The translations under genes and the position numbers were made by a program. From Trochalopteron elliotii (Eukaryota > Chordata > Aves > Passeriformes > Leiothrichidae), in NCBI GenBank assembly GCA_024734555.1, contig JANPWX010020521.1:1084448-1148447 (forward strand): a stretch of 64,000 nucleotides of DNA. Reading direction: 5' to 3'. Position 1 is the first letter of the stretch. Every line of letters starts with the position of its first letter. A model generated the notes under the pieces. It made no database searches. It was given only the letters and a program-made list of their open reading frames with translations, and was not told the DNA's origin. Shown in pieces: positions 49,825 to 62,099 of the stretch.

Positions 49825-50212
49825 TCACTTTCCCCCTTGGAGCGGTTGATCCTCTCTTACCTTAGTTTGATAGTTAATAACATCTAGGCAATCATGCACT
49901 GGTCCTTCCACTGGATTTCCATACAGAAACTGGGCAGGATTGAGATGGTTATCCATGATTAGCTCTAAATCATTATCTATTAAAATGGCTTCATACCTTA
50001 ACACTCAAGAATCATAAGTCATTTCTCAGCTTTTTGACTAAGGATACTTTTAAGTGTGTGGTGTATACTTTCAGTTTTCCCCCAAAGGTTAATTTCTTGC
50101 TTTCCTCTACTAGTAGAGTGGTCGCTGCCACTGCCTGAATGCAAGTTGGCCACCCTTAGCTGACAGGGTCTAGCAGTTTTGATAAATAGGCCACTGGTTT
50201 CCTGGATCCTCC

Positions 50213-51152
50213 CTAGTCCTGGGCCAGCACTCCATGTGCTACCCCTTTTTCTACATCCAAAAACAGATAGAAGGCTGGAAGACTCAATGCTAGTGCACTG
50301 ATTAATTTCTGTTTTAAAACTTTAAACTTTTGCTCATCCTCCTTTTGCCCATCCTCCTTTTGCCACCTAATCTCATCTTCTACTAACTTTTCATACAAGA
50401 ACTTGACAGCCTAGGTCGATCCTGACTGACCCTTCAATCCATAGCCTACAATATCCTAACAAGTCAAAAAACCTTCTAATCTCCCTCTTAGTTTTCAGCC
50501 ATGGAAGTGAGACTATCCCCATAATTCTTTCAGGATTCAGTTGCCAGCTCCCTTGAAAAATTATATGTCCTAGGTATTTTACCTCATGCTCTACAAATTG
50601 AAATTTCCCTTTTGATACCCAAAGTCTTTGGTTTCCCAGAAAATTTAATAATGCTATGGTGAATTCCCAGACTTTCTTTTCCTCCTCTCCTGAGAGAACC
50701 AAATCATCCACATATTGGATAAGTTTTATTTCAAGTGTGGTGGAGAAAAATTTTAGTGCTTCTCCTGATGCTTGACCGAATAAGTTGGGGGATTCAGAAA
50801 ACCCTTGGGGTAACCTTGTCCACCAAAACTGTTGCTTTCTTCCTAGACTGGGGTCCTCCCATTCAAAAGCAAATACATCTTTACTTTTCTCTGCTAATGG
50901 ACAAGCCTAAAAAGCACCTTTTAGGTCTATCACACTAAGCCACTGGTGGGATGGAGAAATATTACTCCACAGTGTATAAGGGTTGGGCACTACCAGGTAT
51001 TGATTCACAGTTCTTATATTCACTTCCCTCAAGTCTGGGACAAGCCAGTAAGTTCTGTATGACTTCCTTACTGGCAATATGGGTGTATTATGGGGGGACA
51101 AAGATGGTTCTAAGGTCCCTCCTTCAAGCAATTCCTGGACCACTGGCTGCAA
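50213..51152 (-). pseudogene. Reverse transcriptase pseudogene (class I)
   Basis: Fingers at 50907-51152 (ELLEGGTLEPSLSPHNTPIL, LVPDLREVN, first catalytic Asp in VIDLKGAF). The palm box YVDD lies at about 50709-50720, then LSGEEEKKV and KYLGHII, with the connection region at 50213-50398. The segment between 50720 and 50907 is frameshifted. The YVDD box itself is intact, but the gene is broken. Confidence 0.87.
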
Positions 51153-51310
51153 CCCTTGTCTCCTTTCTAGGGACAGTGAGTATTGTCATATCCAAACTGG
51201 GTAGGTTTTATCTATTATTTTTATACTATAGGATTCATGTTTAATTTGCCTTGGTTTCCTGGTCTTGTGCACACTATTTTACAAATCTTTTCCTCATCTT
51301 CCTCTTTTAA

Positions 51311-51577
51311 TCAGAAAAGCTTAACTACCATTTTTCCTTCCTCTGGGAGCACCCTGATGCCCAACTGTACCTGTAAATCCCATCCCAAAAAATTGCACCC
51401 TGCTTCTGGAACTAATAGAATACCACCAATTCCTATTTTCTTTGTCCCTTCAAACCTTACTTGCTTTATAACTAATGCTATAAACCCTTCCCCTTTCACA
51501 CCCACTACTTGCATGGTATTTAGACTCTTTTCACATCTGTTTGGAATTTTACCAACACAAGTTCTTTCAGCCCTCAT
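51311..51577 (-). pseudogene. Retroviral protease remnant (class I)
   Basis: An 88-codon frame containing ILLVPEAGCNFLGWDLQVQLG, matching the C-terminal part of class I retropepsins, where the usual Gly-Arg-Asp is Gly-Trp-Asp. No convincing Asp-Thr/Ser-Gly active site was found upstream. Confidence 0.72.
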
Positions 51578-51599
51578 GCCTATAATACCAAAAATTTAA

Positions 51600-52563
51600 A
51601 TTCTTCCTCCTGGCGACTTTTGTGGTTATCCAGGGCTCCTGATGATATTCTGTTGCCAGGAGGTAGAGCTCCTGACACCCCTAGTCTTCCACCTCTCCTT
51701 TTTGCTTGCTCTTGTAAACCCTCAGGTCCCTTTCCCTTTGGGGGAAATTTCTCCTCATATGCCCATTACAGTAGAAGCAAATCAGTTCTAGGCTTTCCAG
51801 TTTCCCAATTTCCCCTTTAGAAGTCTGGTCCCAAGGAACCATATCCCACCTCTACCTATCCTCTCACAATCGGGGTCCTTCTTCCTTACAGGGGTTGATC
51901 CTTATGTGCTGGTTTTCTTCCCTAATGGCAGTTACCATTACCTTGGCCTTTGCCTTGGTTTTCTCCTCATCCTTCCTGACATACGCTTTCTGTGCCTCCC
52001 TTAAGAGATCCTCCAATGGCCTTTCTTGCCAACTGTCCAACTTCTCTAATTTTCTCGGTATACCTGGCAATAAATAGGTGATGAAGTTTATCATTAGCAA
52101 GGTCTGTCCAGCTATTTGATGGGCCATTAACAGAAGACACCCCAGAGGGAGGGGGGGCTTGGGAAAACACTGCTCTAACAATTGGATTCATCAGTTCATG
52201 AAGATGGTGATAGAATACGTTGTGCACATCCTATACTACAACCCAGGACAGGTGTTCTACTAATCCTTTTAACTCTTTCCTGAACACTCTCGCATCACAG
52301 GAATTGAGTGGTACAGTCACAAACCTAATTCCCCCATATGCCCCACCCAGCAGCACTTCCCTCAGAGGATACAACCCCACTGCCTGGTTCCCATCCCCCG
52401 ACCTGTTTTTCTCTCTCTGTGCCATTCTGTTTCTAGTATTTTGACTAGGTCCAAAGGGCAAGGGAGGTGCAGTTGGTGCCAGGGGAGGTGGAGGGGGCAG
52501 ATAGTCTAACGGGTCCCATTCTTTACTCTCTGTTACTTTAAACATGCCCACCCTTAAAGGCAA
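51600..52563 (-). pseudogene. gag pseudogene (capsid and nucleocapsid)
   Basis: Capsid-type sequence at 51864-52227 (LARKAIGG; LPGIPRKLEKLDSWQERPLE; then a Lys/Glu-rich helix). Downstream a nucleocapsid zinc knuckle is visible as CFYCNGHMRRNF (about 51755-51790): two residues short, with the last Cys changed to Phe. The N-terminal side (52231-52563) is Pro-rich (LPPPPPLAPTAPPLPFGP), as in a matrix/p12 region. An LTR fragment at 52122-52249 interrupts the capsid region. Non-functional. Confidence 0.78.
52122..52249 (-). mobile_element. Truncated LTR fragment inside gag
   Basis: About 128 bases matching the first part of the TGTCCTGG...CACTACA LTR family, antisense on the plus strand: GGCCATTAACAGAAGACACC, CAGTTCATGAAGATGGTGAT, ending ACCCAGGACA at 52249. 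The rest of that LTR is missing, and no duplication was seen, so a deletion probably followed insertion. Confidence 0.8.
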
Positions 52564-52982
52564 ATTTTCTCCTTCCCAACAGGCAGCGTAGTTGCTCTCA
52601 TCCTGATTAAATGGTTTCTTTAGCCCTTACACAGATGTTTAAAGCCTGGCATATCCACTCCTCCTCCAACCCACACCTCGGTCAAAGTACATGATTGGGC
52701 CTAATTTTCCCCTTAATTCACTCTGTCATACAGTACTGTATAATGTTGGGCTTGTCCTTATTTCTGGTGTTGGGGTCATATTTCCACCAGGCTAGTATTC
52801 TTCCCAGTGTGCTATCCAGAGGTATACCTGTTGTTATCTCTTCACTTTCTCCTTCTCACTTTGGGCATTCCCTTCTTGCTCCTAGTCTGATCTTGACAGC
52901 CAATCACAGGTCCTCCCAAACAAGGCCTGCTTTCCCAATCAGTCAGCCACAGGTCTTCCCAACAAGGCCCACCTTCCCAATA

Positions 52983-53171
52983 GGAAGGAAGGAAGGGAGG
53001 GAGGAAGGAAGGGAGGGGGAGAGAGAGAGAGAGAGAGAGAGAAAGAAAGAGAAAGAAAGAGAAAGAAAGAGAAAGAAAGAGAAAGAAAGAGAAAGAAAGA
53101 GAAAGAAAGAGAAAGAAGGAGAAAGAAGGAGAAAGAAGGAGAAAGAAGGAGAAAGAAGGAGAGAAGGAGAG
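52983..53171 (+). repeat. Purine microsatellite (GGAA, GA, GAAAGA, GAAGGA)
   Basis: About 190 bases of pure A/G on the plus strand, ordered as GGAA/GGGA, then (GA)n, then repeated GAAAGAAAGA, then GAAGGAGAAA units. It lies in the provirus leader; on the proviral strand it is all pyrimidine. Confidence 0.95.
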
Positions 53172-53202
53172 ATAAAAAAGAACCTTACCTTCCTTCCAGA
53201 AA

Positions 53203-53700
53203 GCAAAAGAACAACTGGGTCGGCTCCACTGCTCTTTCGCTGCCACAGTCTTGTGCCCCGGTGCACTAGTGTGGGGCAACTGCCAAGAATCGCCCCAATG
53301 AGCTCCCACAGGCCCCCGGCTTAATGCTGGTGGATCACAGGGAAGCTGCTGCAGTACAGCGCCCCAGTGCCTTCCAGCATATTGGCGCAGGGCAACTGCC
53401 TAAAGCCACCCACGTGGGCTCCCATGGTCCCTCAGCTTTATGCTGGTGGACCGCAGGGAAGTCTCGGCAGTCCAGCACCCCGATGCCTTCCAACGTACTA
53501 GTGCAGGGCAACTGCTGAAAGCTACTCACGTGGCCTTCTGCCTGTGGCTTCTGAGATCCCTGCACAACCAAGCTAGACCCCAAACCTCGGCAGTGCTGCA
53601 TGCAAACTGCATTCAGCACTGCCGCCACCTCCACTGGGTCAGCAAGCATCAAGAATCAAGGTGCTGGGTCCCCGCTGGCAGCTACCCACACGGACCAGCT
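53203..53700 (-). repeat. Tandem repeat, about 116-base unit, in the provirus leader
   Basis: Two clear units start at 53319 (GCTTAATGCTGGTGGA) and 53435 (GCTTTATGCTGGTGGA) and share CAGGGAAG, TGCCTTCCA and GCAGGGCAACTGC at the same offsets. Degenerate partial units flank them (about 53203-53318 and 53551-53700). Confidence 0.82.
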
Positions 53701-54214
53701 CCTGCGGTCCCTCCACAGACCAGCCTGTGAAACCTGACTTTTACTGCATTTAGTGCTTCTGACTGCTGCCCACGTGAACCCACGTCTGCTTGTGATTCCT
53801 GCCACCAGCAACCTCATGCCACAGCTTTTTTCTATCCCTCTTCTCACTTGCATCCCACCATCCACAGTTCTCCCACTTCCCTCTCACTTCACGTCCTGCT
53901 CTATATCTGCCCGACAGTCCAATATCCTTTAGCTCCAACAGACCAGGCATGGATCCTGTGCACTACTTGCCTGGAGTTGGGGTTAGTACATCTGATGTAC
54001 TAACAGCATACAGGTGAATAATCTGGCCAAAACAATTATGAGGATGGTACTCATCCTCCCCTTCTTCTTTTTCGTTATTCAGTCCTTTGTTGTTCCCAGG
54101 GTGTCAACCTGCAATCACTGGTGATCCCAAGAGAAGTTGATTGAATCACCAAACTCAGCAGGGCGTGCACTCCCTTTTCAAAATCTCCTAGGGTCACAGA
54201 GGCACAAAGTTTTT

Positions 54215-54233
54215 ATCCCAGACTGAGGCCCCA
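54215..54233 (-). other. Primer binding site, tRNA-Pro-like
   Basis: On the minus strand TGGGGCCTCAGTCTGGGAT follows the 5' LTR end (...CTCA) after four bases. It resembles, with several mismatches, the proline-tRNA primer site used by many class I retroviruses. Confidence 0.6.
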
Positions 54234-54237
54234 TTCG

Positions 54238-54724
54238 TGAGAAATGACTGCTCACTTTAAAATTTCAAAGGCTGATTAAAACATTAACAAAATGCAACAA
54301 AGGACTGAATAAGGAAAAAAGGCAGTGCTGGGAGCATGGAACTAAACCACTATGTGCTCACCCACAAAATGGCTGCTCCGCCTTTTAAACCCCCAGGGTT
54401 GCATCAGGTAACCCTGGCCCTTCCCAAAGTCTGCCAATCAACTCTTCTTTGCTGTCCATTGGTGGAGACTGCTTTTTTTGCAGCTTGACCGGAGGTCAGG
54501 TGTTGCCATGCCATGCCTCCTAGTAACAAGCCTGCGTTCCTCCCAAATGTCTCAAACTACCAAGGCCATCCAGTAAGAACAATACAAGGGGGAGGGGAAA
54601 AGTGACTTACGTGGAGAACAAATCACAGTAATGTAACTGTACATCAATAAAACTTCTCTTAACATACACATAATATTAATCCCTTAAATGCGAGAGCCAA
54701 CCATAGCATTACCCATCTATAAGA
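54238..54724 (-). mobile_element. 5' LTR of the class I provirus
   Basis: A 487-base uninterrupted LTR, partner of 46469-47482. Its outer end reads CTATAAGA where the partner has CTATAACA, so the terminal TG is mutated. It preserves the target site (CTTTGCTGTCCATTGG) that the nested LTR occupies in the partner. Confidence 0.9.
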
Positions 54725-57700
54725 AAATATATAATCCCTTAATGAATGTTGATTCTTGGTGTATTTTCTAGACACCATATTTAACAAAAGGGATACCTTT
54801 TCCTTCCTCCTGAACTAGGCATGTCTCTCTGGCTTTTCATACACATCCAACCTCCTGGCTTTCCCCGTAATTTATTCCTTTTTTGGTTATGATGCTCCAA
54901 GAGGACCTGTGGAAGACAAAGCTGGACTAAAACCTCACAAAATTCTATACAACTGTGGAATCATTGACTAAGGAAAGTTCCAGGAGAAACAGAAAAAACA
55001 GACTACAGTCATGTGAGAAACAGTTTTACAGTGCTTCTAGTCACCATTTTACTTGGCATAGAGCAAGTATTGTGCTGCATCCATATAAAAGCAATCCTTC
55101 AGTTACATGGATCACAAACCCTGTGACAGCCTCCTAATGGAGATGGATGAAGACTAAAATTAAGTCTAGGAAAATAATCTGGGAGCTAAAACTGTTTTCA
55201 ATACAAACTAAAGCAGTAGTGCAAGGACAAAATACATTTTAACAAGGTTTGGGGGAGTGGTTTGGGGGTTTTGGAGATTTGGGATTTTTTTCCCCCTGGA
55301 ATTTCTAAAACTGAGTTGATTTAAAGAAATCACAGAGCAAATAGGCCAGACCTCAAAAGAGAACAAAATCCTGTACTCAGGTCTTAACTTTTTTAGCTTC
55401 ATGGTAAGAACAGCTCAGCTATATGAAGAGCCAGACTGAAGGCAAGGACTAAGCAAAGTTTTGTTCCAATCTTGCTGACATTTGCAGACTGCTTCTAAAT
55501 GATGTCTCCTTGTTAGACAGCTGGATTGAGGCCGGACTTAGGATTGTACAGTACTGAAATCAAACTTCTTTTGAAATTTGAAATCCCAGTGGCTGCAAAA
55601 CTAACATAATAAATATTACTTCTCTGACAAGACTTCAAAGGCAGTTTTTTATTTCCACCTGTTCTGTAAGAGTTGACTTTTTATAAACCTCTTGCTCATA
55701 GGATAAATGGCTTTATCACTCCCTAGCCCGCTGACATTTGAGCACTCTCAACAGCTTATTCCTGATACTGCTTTCAACCAGCACAGAATACCCTGCAGAG
55801 ACTAGAACGCCTCTACACGCAGAATATTAACTCATGCCCAAAGTAAATTTTTAGAGATCCTGTCTGAACATGTTCACATGACTTCAGATATGGTCATCTT
55901 TTGGATTAAACATGTGCTTTACCAACAGTGGTAACTTGACTGGCCACAGACAACCCATTCTGATTTTGCTGCTTCATTTTATCAGTCCTTATGTACTTCA
56001 GTAAGTATCTCCAAATGTTAAGCACAGAGGTTGAAGCACATTAGCAAAATCGAACACTTGGAAAAAAGTTAAATGAAGTGGTAATGATTGCTGTGGAGAG
56101 TAACAGAGACCATAGAAGAATAAATCTCCTTTAAAAAGACAATGAATAGATTAAGACTTTGTCTTCTTGAAAATACTGGGGTTTCTCCTCCAATAGCATG
56201 GAGCCACTAGATGCAGAAACAATGAAGGGGGGAGGGGTGCCAAAATACACTCAGCAAGAAAGTGTGAATGTCCTACTACTCTGACAGCCCATTAAAAAGG
56301 GAAGGATCAGCCTGTACTTGCAAAGGTTTTGAGCTCCCAAAGCTATGTACCACTAAAACCACTCAGGTAACAAATCAAATCCAACTAGTTCCTTTAAACT
56401 GCTTCTGTGCAGGGTTAGAGAAGGCAGACATTCAGCATGTCCTTTTAACAGGCTGTATAAGCTCATTACAAAGTTAGTATGTTTACTGGGTTTTTAACAT
56501 TTTATTCTACTTTTACCAAGACTTTCTGTAAGACATTGACCCAGTGCAAAAAAAAATAAATTTGTGTACACAGACAATACCATTTTCAAACTAACTCTAC
56601 AAACAAACTTTAATTCCATTATTGTTAATATAATGACAGAATTCTAGGTGAACTAAACACTAGCTTTACCTTTTTTCTTCACAATCCTAAAATCATCTTC
56701 AAAATCCTAAAATTCAATCCATGCTGAAAGTTAAAACTGGAAAGCTAGCATATTTGTAGCTTAATAATGAAATTAATTTTTTCTTCACCCATTATTTCCA
56801 CAGCTCATACCTTGACTTTTTTAAAGCAAAAGTATTTCCTGCAGATTCGAAGTTACCTTTACACTTTACAGATTACAACAGAGTAATCCAAAACCCATTT
56901 AGTGACTTCTGCAGTGATGATGAAATTCATTATGTGCTAAACGGAATTTCAGTACAATCCACATACAAAGCTACAAGGCAATTAAGTTTCTGAAGAAGAC
57001 ACTCATCCAGCCTGTCACCCATAAAAACCCAGCAATCAAGGCTACATGTGCAGACAGCATCAAAAAGAAAAAAAAGCACACGTGTCCTCCACAATTCACC
57101 AACCCTCTGAAATTGAAAATGTTTATAAATCTAACATCAGATTCTGAAACTTTTCAAAGCAAACAGAATACAACAAAGGAAAGCAATTACTGTTTTCTTC
57201 AGTTAACAGCTTTTTGTTAATAACAAAACAATCTAGTTACAGCTGCAAAACTGAAGCTCTGTTGCAAACAGTGTTTAAGGCTGCCTTCTGCTCTCAGCAA
57301 TGCTCATCCAGCTGATCTCAGGCATTCAGAATCCAGCCTTAATTGTGGACTGCTTTGCAACTGAGTTGGGGGTGTGGTATGGGGCGGGGAGTGGGAGTGA
57401 TGGTGGGGTGGGGAGAGTGGTACTTTTTGGGTGGTTAGCTGGTTTTTGTGAAATTATCTCTTGTTGTAGAAGCATCAGAAGAATGCCAAACATTTGCAAG
57501 ATATTAAAATAATTACATAACAAATATTAACCCCAAAAGAATCAAAAGCTATTTCAGTACAAGCCAACAAGTTAAAACCCTGGTCTTTTCTTAATACTTT
57601 TCTCTGGCTGGTCAATATGTACATATCAATTGCAAGGCTCAGAGACACTGATTTTGCATTTCATATCCCATAGTTCAGTGTCTTATGGATTATAACCACC

Positions 57701-59521
57701 AATGGTACATCCTTGATTATGCTTTATTGTTTTGATATCATCCTATTTAGAGCCTAAAAAATTAATCAGTATCTCAGGTGAGAGCCTGAAAATTAATCGG
57801 TATCTCAGGACATGCTCCTCCTCTCCATCTGTGCCTGTACTTCCCTGCTACTGTTTGAAGAGGTTTATCACAGTTTGATGCACAATAAAGCATTTCCACA
57901 GCTGAGACACCATGTTATTTCATTAGGAATGCAAACATCTCTTTTCCTCATTCAATAGAACTAAATAAACACACACACACATGAAACGCCTGCCTTTGCT
58001 GCAAATATAAAGATTTTCTTTTCCTTAACAGCTCTGGAGCTGGAAAAAAAGAAACCTTATAAACAAACTACTGCATGTGCTAGGCAAAAAAATGACTGAC
58101 CAAGCTTCAGGCCTGCAAATAGAAGGGATACTAATTTTCAAAGATAAAATTTATATTCAGTAGCAGCTTCAAAACTGCAAATTTCAGCCCCATTGTGCTG
58201 AAAATAAGCTATTTTTTTAAAAGAAGCTCATGCTAGTAATACGTCATCGATCACCGACAAGTCTAGTTCTAGTTTCAGAAGGAAAGAGATGATTTCACAG
58301 TGCTAGCTTCTGTGTTTTCAGCTCTTTATACAGATGCCTGGCCATTTATTGCCACGTTTAACCTGCTGTGAAAGACATCATGATGTGCAGAAGTCAGCTT
58401 CCAATCTCCATTTCCAGGGAAATGCAAAAAAACAGGGCAAGAAGGAACAGGAAAACCAAGCAACAGGCCCGTATAAACTAACAAAAAACCCCTACAAACA
58501 AACACAGAAGCCAGACAAACAGTAAGCAGAAAATGGCAAGATGAAATTTAGTGTAAAAGCAGCTGTAACATTTTTGCATTATTTTAATTTATTACATTAA
58601 AAAGGATGCAATTACCTAAACACTAGGGCTCTAAACAACGACAAATCCCCAGCTGCTATACTTTTAACAGGGACATTGTGAGTCTATAAAACCGACAGCT
58701 CTCTATAATACTGTGGTGGTACATACTATAAAGACATCCAAATCCAATTGGACAAGTTTCCTCCTGCAACAGCTACTGCCATAAAACAGATTATAAGCAA
58801 AACTAAGTAACTACAGAAAGCAAGAAAGGGATTCCATTTATAGAACTCATCACCCAGACTAGCTAATGAAGTAAAGTCACATCAAAGATAATTTCTTAAG
58901 TATTCCCTCACTATTTTGTCACATGTACAGAGATGTAAAGGAAGACAGTAATTTATAACACCATATTCTCTGATAAAGGCCACGGCAGTTCTGCCTTGAA
59001 GGCACAACTCCCTTCTGAAGCCACCATCTCCTGAAGGACTTTCAACCACCACCCAGGCCCTGGGCTTTGTTGCCACTTCCTTATGAAATCCAATGTCCTT
59101 ACTCAGACACAGCCTGGCGTTTTCAACACTGTAGTGTTGAAAGAAACACTCTGAAACACCTACTTTGAAGAACACAGAATACAAATCTGGGACAAAACTT
59201 AGGGAATGTGGAGTAGTCAATCAGAAATTAGTAGCTTGTGTCATGGTAACATCTCTCAACCGTCTGCATGAAACACTAAAACATTAACGTTCCCTGAGTA
59301 AGGTTTTTAAATTATAAATACACAGAGAGTTTACATTGCAGAAAAATATGACAGTACAGAAGAGCAAGTGTGCTCTAAGGAGACAGCGCACACTTTACGA
59401 GAATATCACAAGTTTTCAGACATCATAATAAATTCCATGAAGACCGCAAACAAATGGAAAGAGAAGCAGTCTTAGCACAGTGGTTGGAAAGTACACATTT
59501 TCAAAGTTAATATTTTAAAAC
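54725..59521. other. Intron 1 DNA, nothing recognised
   Basis: AT-rich. A short direct duplication of about 32 bases (GAGCCTRAAAATTAATC..., 57750-57811) and a brief (CA)n (about 57967-57980) are the only repeats noticed. Open frames lack domains. Confidence 0.45.
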
Positions 59522-60200
59522 TGTGAAAAATGAAGTTTAAAATAACTCCTAAAAGTTAAAATATAAAGTTAGAAAGTATTAGTTATATTAGTTATAGAAA
59601 TGTAAAGTTAAATGTTAGAAACTCTTTGTACTCATTTTTGTAATATATCTTCGTGACCTGTCAAGCAAGAATGTCATTTCCATGGCAACGTAAGACTCCT
59701 ACACCTCCCTACTCGGCCTGGCTATCTCACCCCCCCCTGCCCCCGTCTCCTACTCTAACACCCCTTATGGTAATTAAAGATCCCAGGATGCAACACCTCA
59801 GGAAAATCGGGATAACTTCCAAAAACAAACAGTAATTAAGACTCTTTAACAACAACTTAAAACAAAAAGAATAATAACAATAAACACTGAAGAGTACAGG
59901 CCAATTGATACCAGGACCTTTTGATCTCACCGTGACCAGAAGAGCAATCTGAACATCGACTCATCAGTGGAAATCACATTGGACTGGAATTGTCGGGAGC
60001 ATGCTCCTGTGAGGGGGGAGGCTAATTTCCCACTCGGCTGTGTGCAGCAGCAGAGTGTCCAGCCCCCCCCCTCCTTCTCAGCACTGCAGTGGAGGCCACC
60101 CCACCTCCCCGCCTTTTTAGAGGCGCCTGCTTCTAAAAGAGCTATACTTTAATAAAGGCATTTAAAGGAGGAAACATCGTCTCCTGCCCAATTTTTCTCA
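59522..60200 (+). mobile_element. Solo LTR, family A copy 2
   Basis: A 679-base LTR, TGTGAAAAATGAAG to CCCAATTTTTCTCA, with AAAC on both sides (59518-59521 and 60201-60204). It closely matches 45387-46058, including the CTTCGTG...CCATGGCAAC segment, the C-rich run and CTTTAATAAAGGC. Confidence 0.88.
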
Positions 60201-61017
60201 AAACCACAACTGTCAAAATAATCATTAGACTGAGGAGGGGAAAAGAATGTTTAGGGAGCTCTTTTGATAAGAAATATCACAACCCTTGAACTTTATTTTT
60301 TTAAGTGACTGCCAGTTGTTGCAGATTTTCAACAACCTTCTGGCTCCAAAGAGATAGCAGTGGGGATTGAAGTTTATTTAGCCGTTCTGTGGAGTCCTGT
60401 TTGTAGGTTACAGGTATTAAAAAATGAAAATTCAATTTCAGAATATTTTTCAAAAGTTTAATAAGGGAATAAAGAAGGACAATGTCCAGTGCTGGGGTGT
60501 TCCTGGCTATCAGCCAATGAACACACCAGTACATTGAGACACTGTTACCTATATACTGTTACTTTACTTAGGTACATACATATTCATAAGTTTCATGCAT
60601 TATTTAAACATTCTTGGTAGCTTTTCAAGTTGTAGAAACTTTTCTTTGTTGTGGTTTTCCACTCTAGTGCATCTACATGATATCCTGCAGATCAGGTCAA
60701 TATATTTTATTTCTTCTTGTAGCTTCATCCTGTTGTTTTACACTTCCCGGATAATGAACAGTTAACAAATTTTTCTCTAATTCTTCTCTGGTGCTCTGGT
60801 TTGTGACACCCTTATCACTTGGAGAGGTCAGTCAACAGATGTGGGAAACAACCTAATTGCTTTACACAGTTCTCTCAGTAACATAGAAATATTTAACGTT
60901 TTATATTTTGCTAAAGCCTACAGTACAATACATGCATCACATTATTAGTTCTATAAGCTATGTTGTAAACATATATTATATGATTGGCTTTTCACAAATA
61001 TTGAAATGAATACTATA
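60201..61017. other. Intron 1 DNA, nothing recognised
   Basis: AT-rich sequence between two LTRs with no identified element. Confidence 0.45.
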
Positions 61018-61414
61018 TGTGTTATATTAGAAAGTTATGTTGCATTAATATAGTATGCTTAAACTATCTGTTTGGCTGGGATAACCTCCAGTGAACATAT
61101 AAAGAAGACCCTGCTATTGATAGACCAACTATCAGCATCTACCATCTGAAGAAATTATAGACCAAGGCCCAAGCTGGAGGTGATCATGAAGACACAGCCA
61201 AGAAACACGCATGCTCTAGAAAGGCAGACCCAAGGAGGGGCGATGTTAAGCAGTTCCTGGAATATGGAAACTAGTTTGTAGAAAAGTTTGAATATTCAAC
61301 AAGACTGATGCAATAGAAAGAGTATCTTTGCTGTTTTGTTTCCTAATTGTCTTATTTTTTATTATTAAACCTATTTCTTAAAATTTACCAGGAAAGTGAA
61401 CTCCGTTTTTCACA
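61018..61414 (+). mobile_element. Solo LTR (probable), near-perfect 6-bp target duplication
   Basis: A 397-base element with termini TGTGTTAT and TTTTTCACA, flanked by ACTATA (61012-61017) and GCTATA (61415-61420). Internally AACATATAAAGAAGACC (TATA-like, about 61096) and ATTATTAAACC (about 61363) give LTR order. Confidence 0.68.
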
Positions 61415-61420
61415 GCTATA

Positions 61421-62099
61421 AGACATACACATGAACATAATGTAGTCATCACACTACTATTTCCATGAGCTATACAGTGCATACTTAATATGAGAAATTA
61501 GGTTATATTAGCAAGCAGCTAAAAGGGATTATAAATTATGCTATACTTACAACCAATAACCACATATAAAGACTAATACACAAATGCCAAAGCCAATATT
61601 ATAGGGTCATTTTTAGCACAGGTTAAATGGCAGACTTAAGGAATTCCCTCACTGTCCCAGTTCTCTAGAGGCACTTGCTAATTGCAAGCAGTAGCACAAG
61701 TTTCACTTTGAAAATGCAAGTTCCTCTAGCAAATCCTGCCTTTTGAAGTTCAGTAGTTTTGAAATTATGGCGTGAGAGCTCAGAAATGCCATTACCACAA
61801 AACCAACTCCTAACCAAAACACACTACCAGTGCTTCCAGACACATCAACATTCCACTATGGCTCATTTCCAACTACCTGCTGCAAATGTACAAGCTCACC
61901 CTTCTTCACCAAAATCCATCAGCCTGGGTGACGCTCCTCAAACTCTCTGCAGACCAGCAGAGGAATTTAAGCGAAACTGTGTAACAAGAGTATTGATTAA
62001 AACGTCTGACAAAACAAAATCATAAAATCCAGGAGAACAGTACGAGTTTTCTCCTAGATTACCCACGACCGGCTTTGTGTGTGTTTACTTGCAAAAACC
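61421..62099. other. Intron 1 DNA next to the CpG island
   Basis: AT-rich, with no recognised element. Base composition changes sharply to GC-rich at about 62100. Confidence 0.45.

Larger units (their letters stand above)
52564..54214 (-). other. Leader and 5' gag region of the class I provirus
   Basis: Between the primer site and recognisable gag there are about 1.6 kb with no motif-bearing frame. This holds the purine microsatellite (52983-53171) and the 116-base tandem repeat (53203-53700). Open frames here follow the repeats and are not convincing genes. Confidence 0.6.
46469..54724 (-). mobile_element. Class I (gammaretrovirus-like) endogenous provirus, nearly full length, defective
   Basis: Read right to left: 5' LTR (54238-54724), primer binding site, leader with simple and tandem repeats, gag, protease, RT, RNase H, integrase, a short post-pol remnant, polypurine tract, and 3' LTR (46469-47482). 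The span is 8,256 bases, including a 531-base nested LTR and a 128-base LTR fragment. Pol motifs (YVDD, YIDGS, CVVC zinc finger, GTHFTSK) are of class I type. Multiple stops, frameshifts and deletions affect all genes; env is essentially gone. The flanks share AAATAT-like sequence (46462 and 54725), but no clean 4-base duplication. The element is on the same strand as MCC. Confidence 0.9.

Noticed and set aside
52695..53324. 209-codon Lys/Glu/Arg-rich frame and its Ser/Phe/Leu-rich antisense counterpart
   Set aside because: Driven by the purine microsatellite in the provirus leader.
45387..60200. The two family A LTRs as ends of one provirus
   Set aside because: They have different flanking duplications (ACTT and AAAC), each matched on both sides of its own copy, and the interior is mostly unique DNA plus an unrelated provirus on the other strand.
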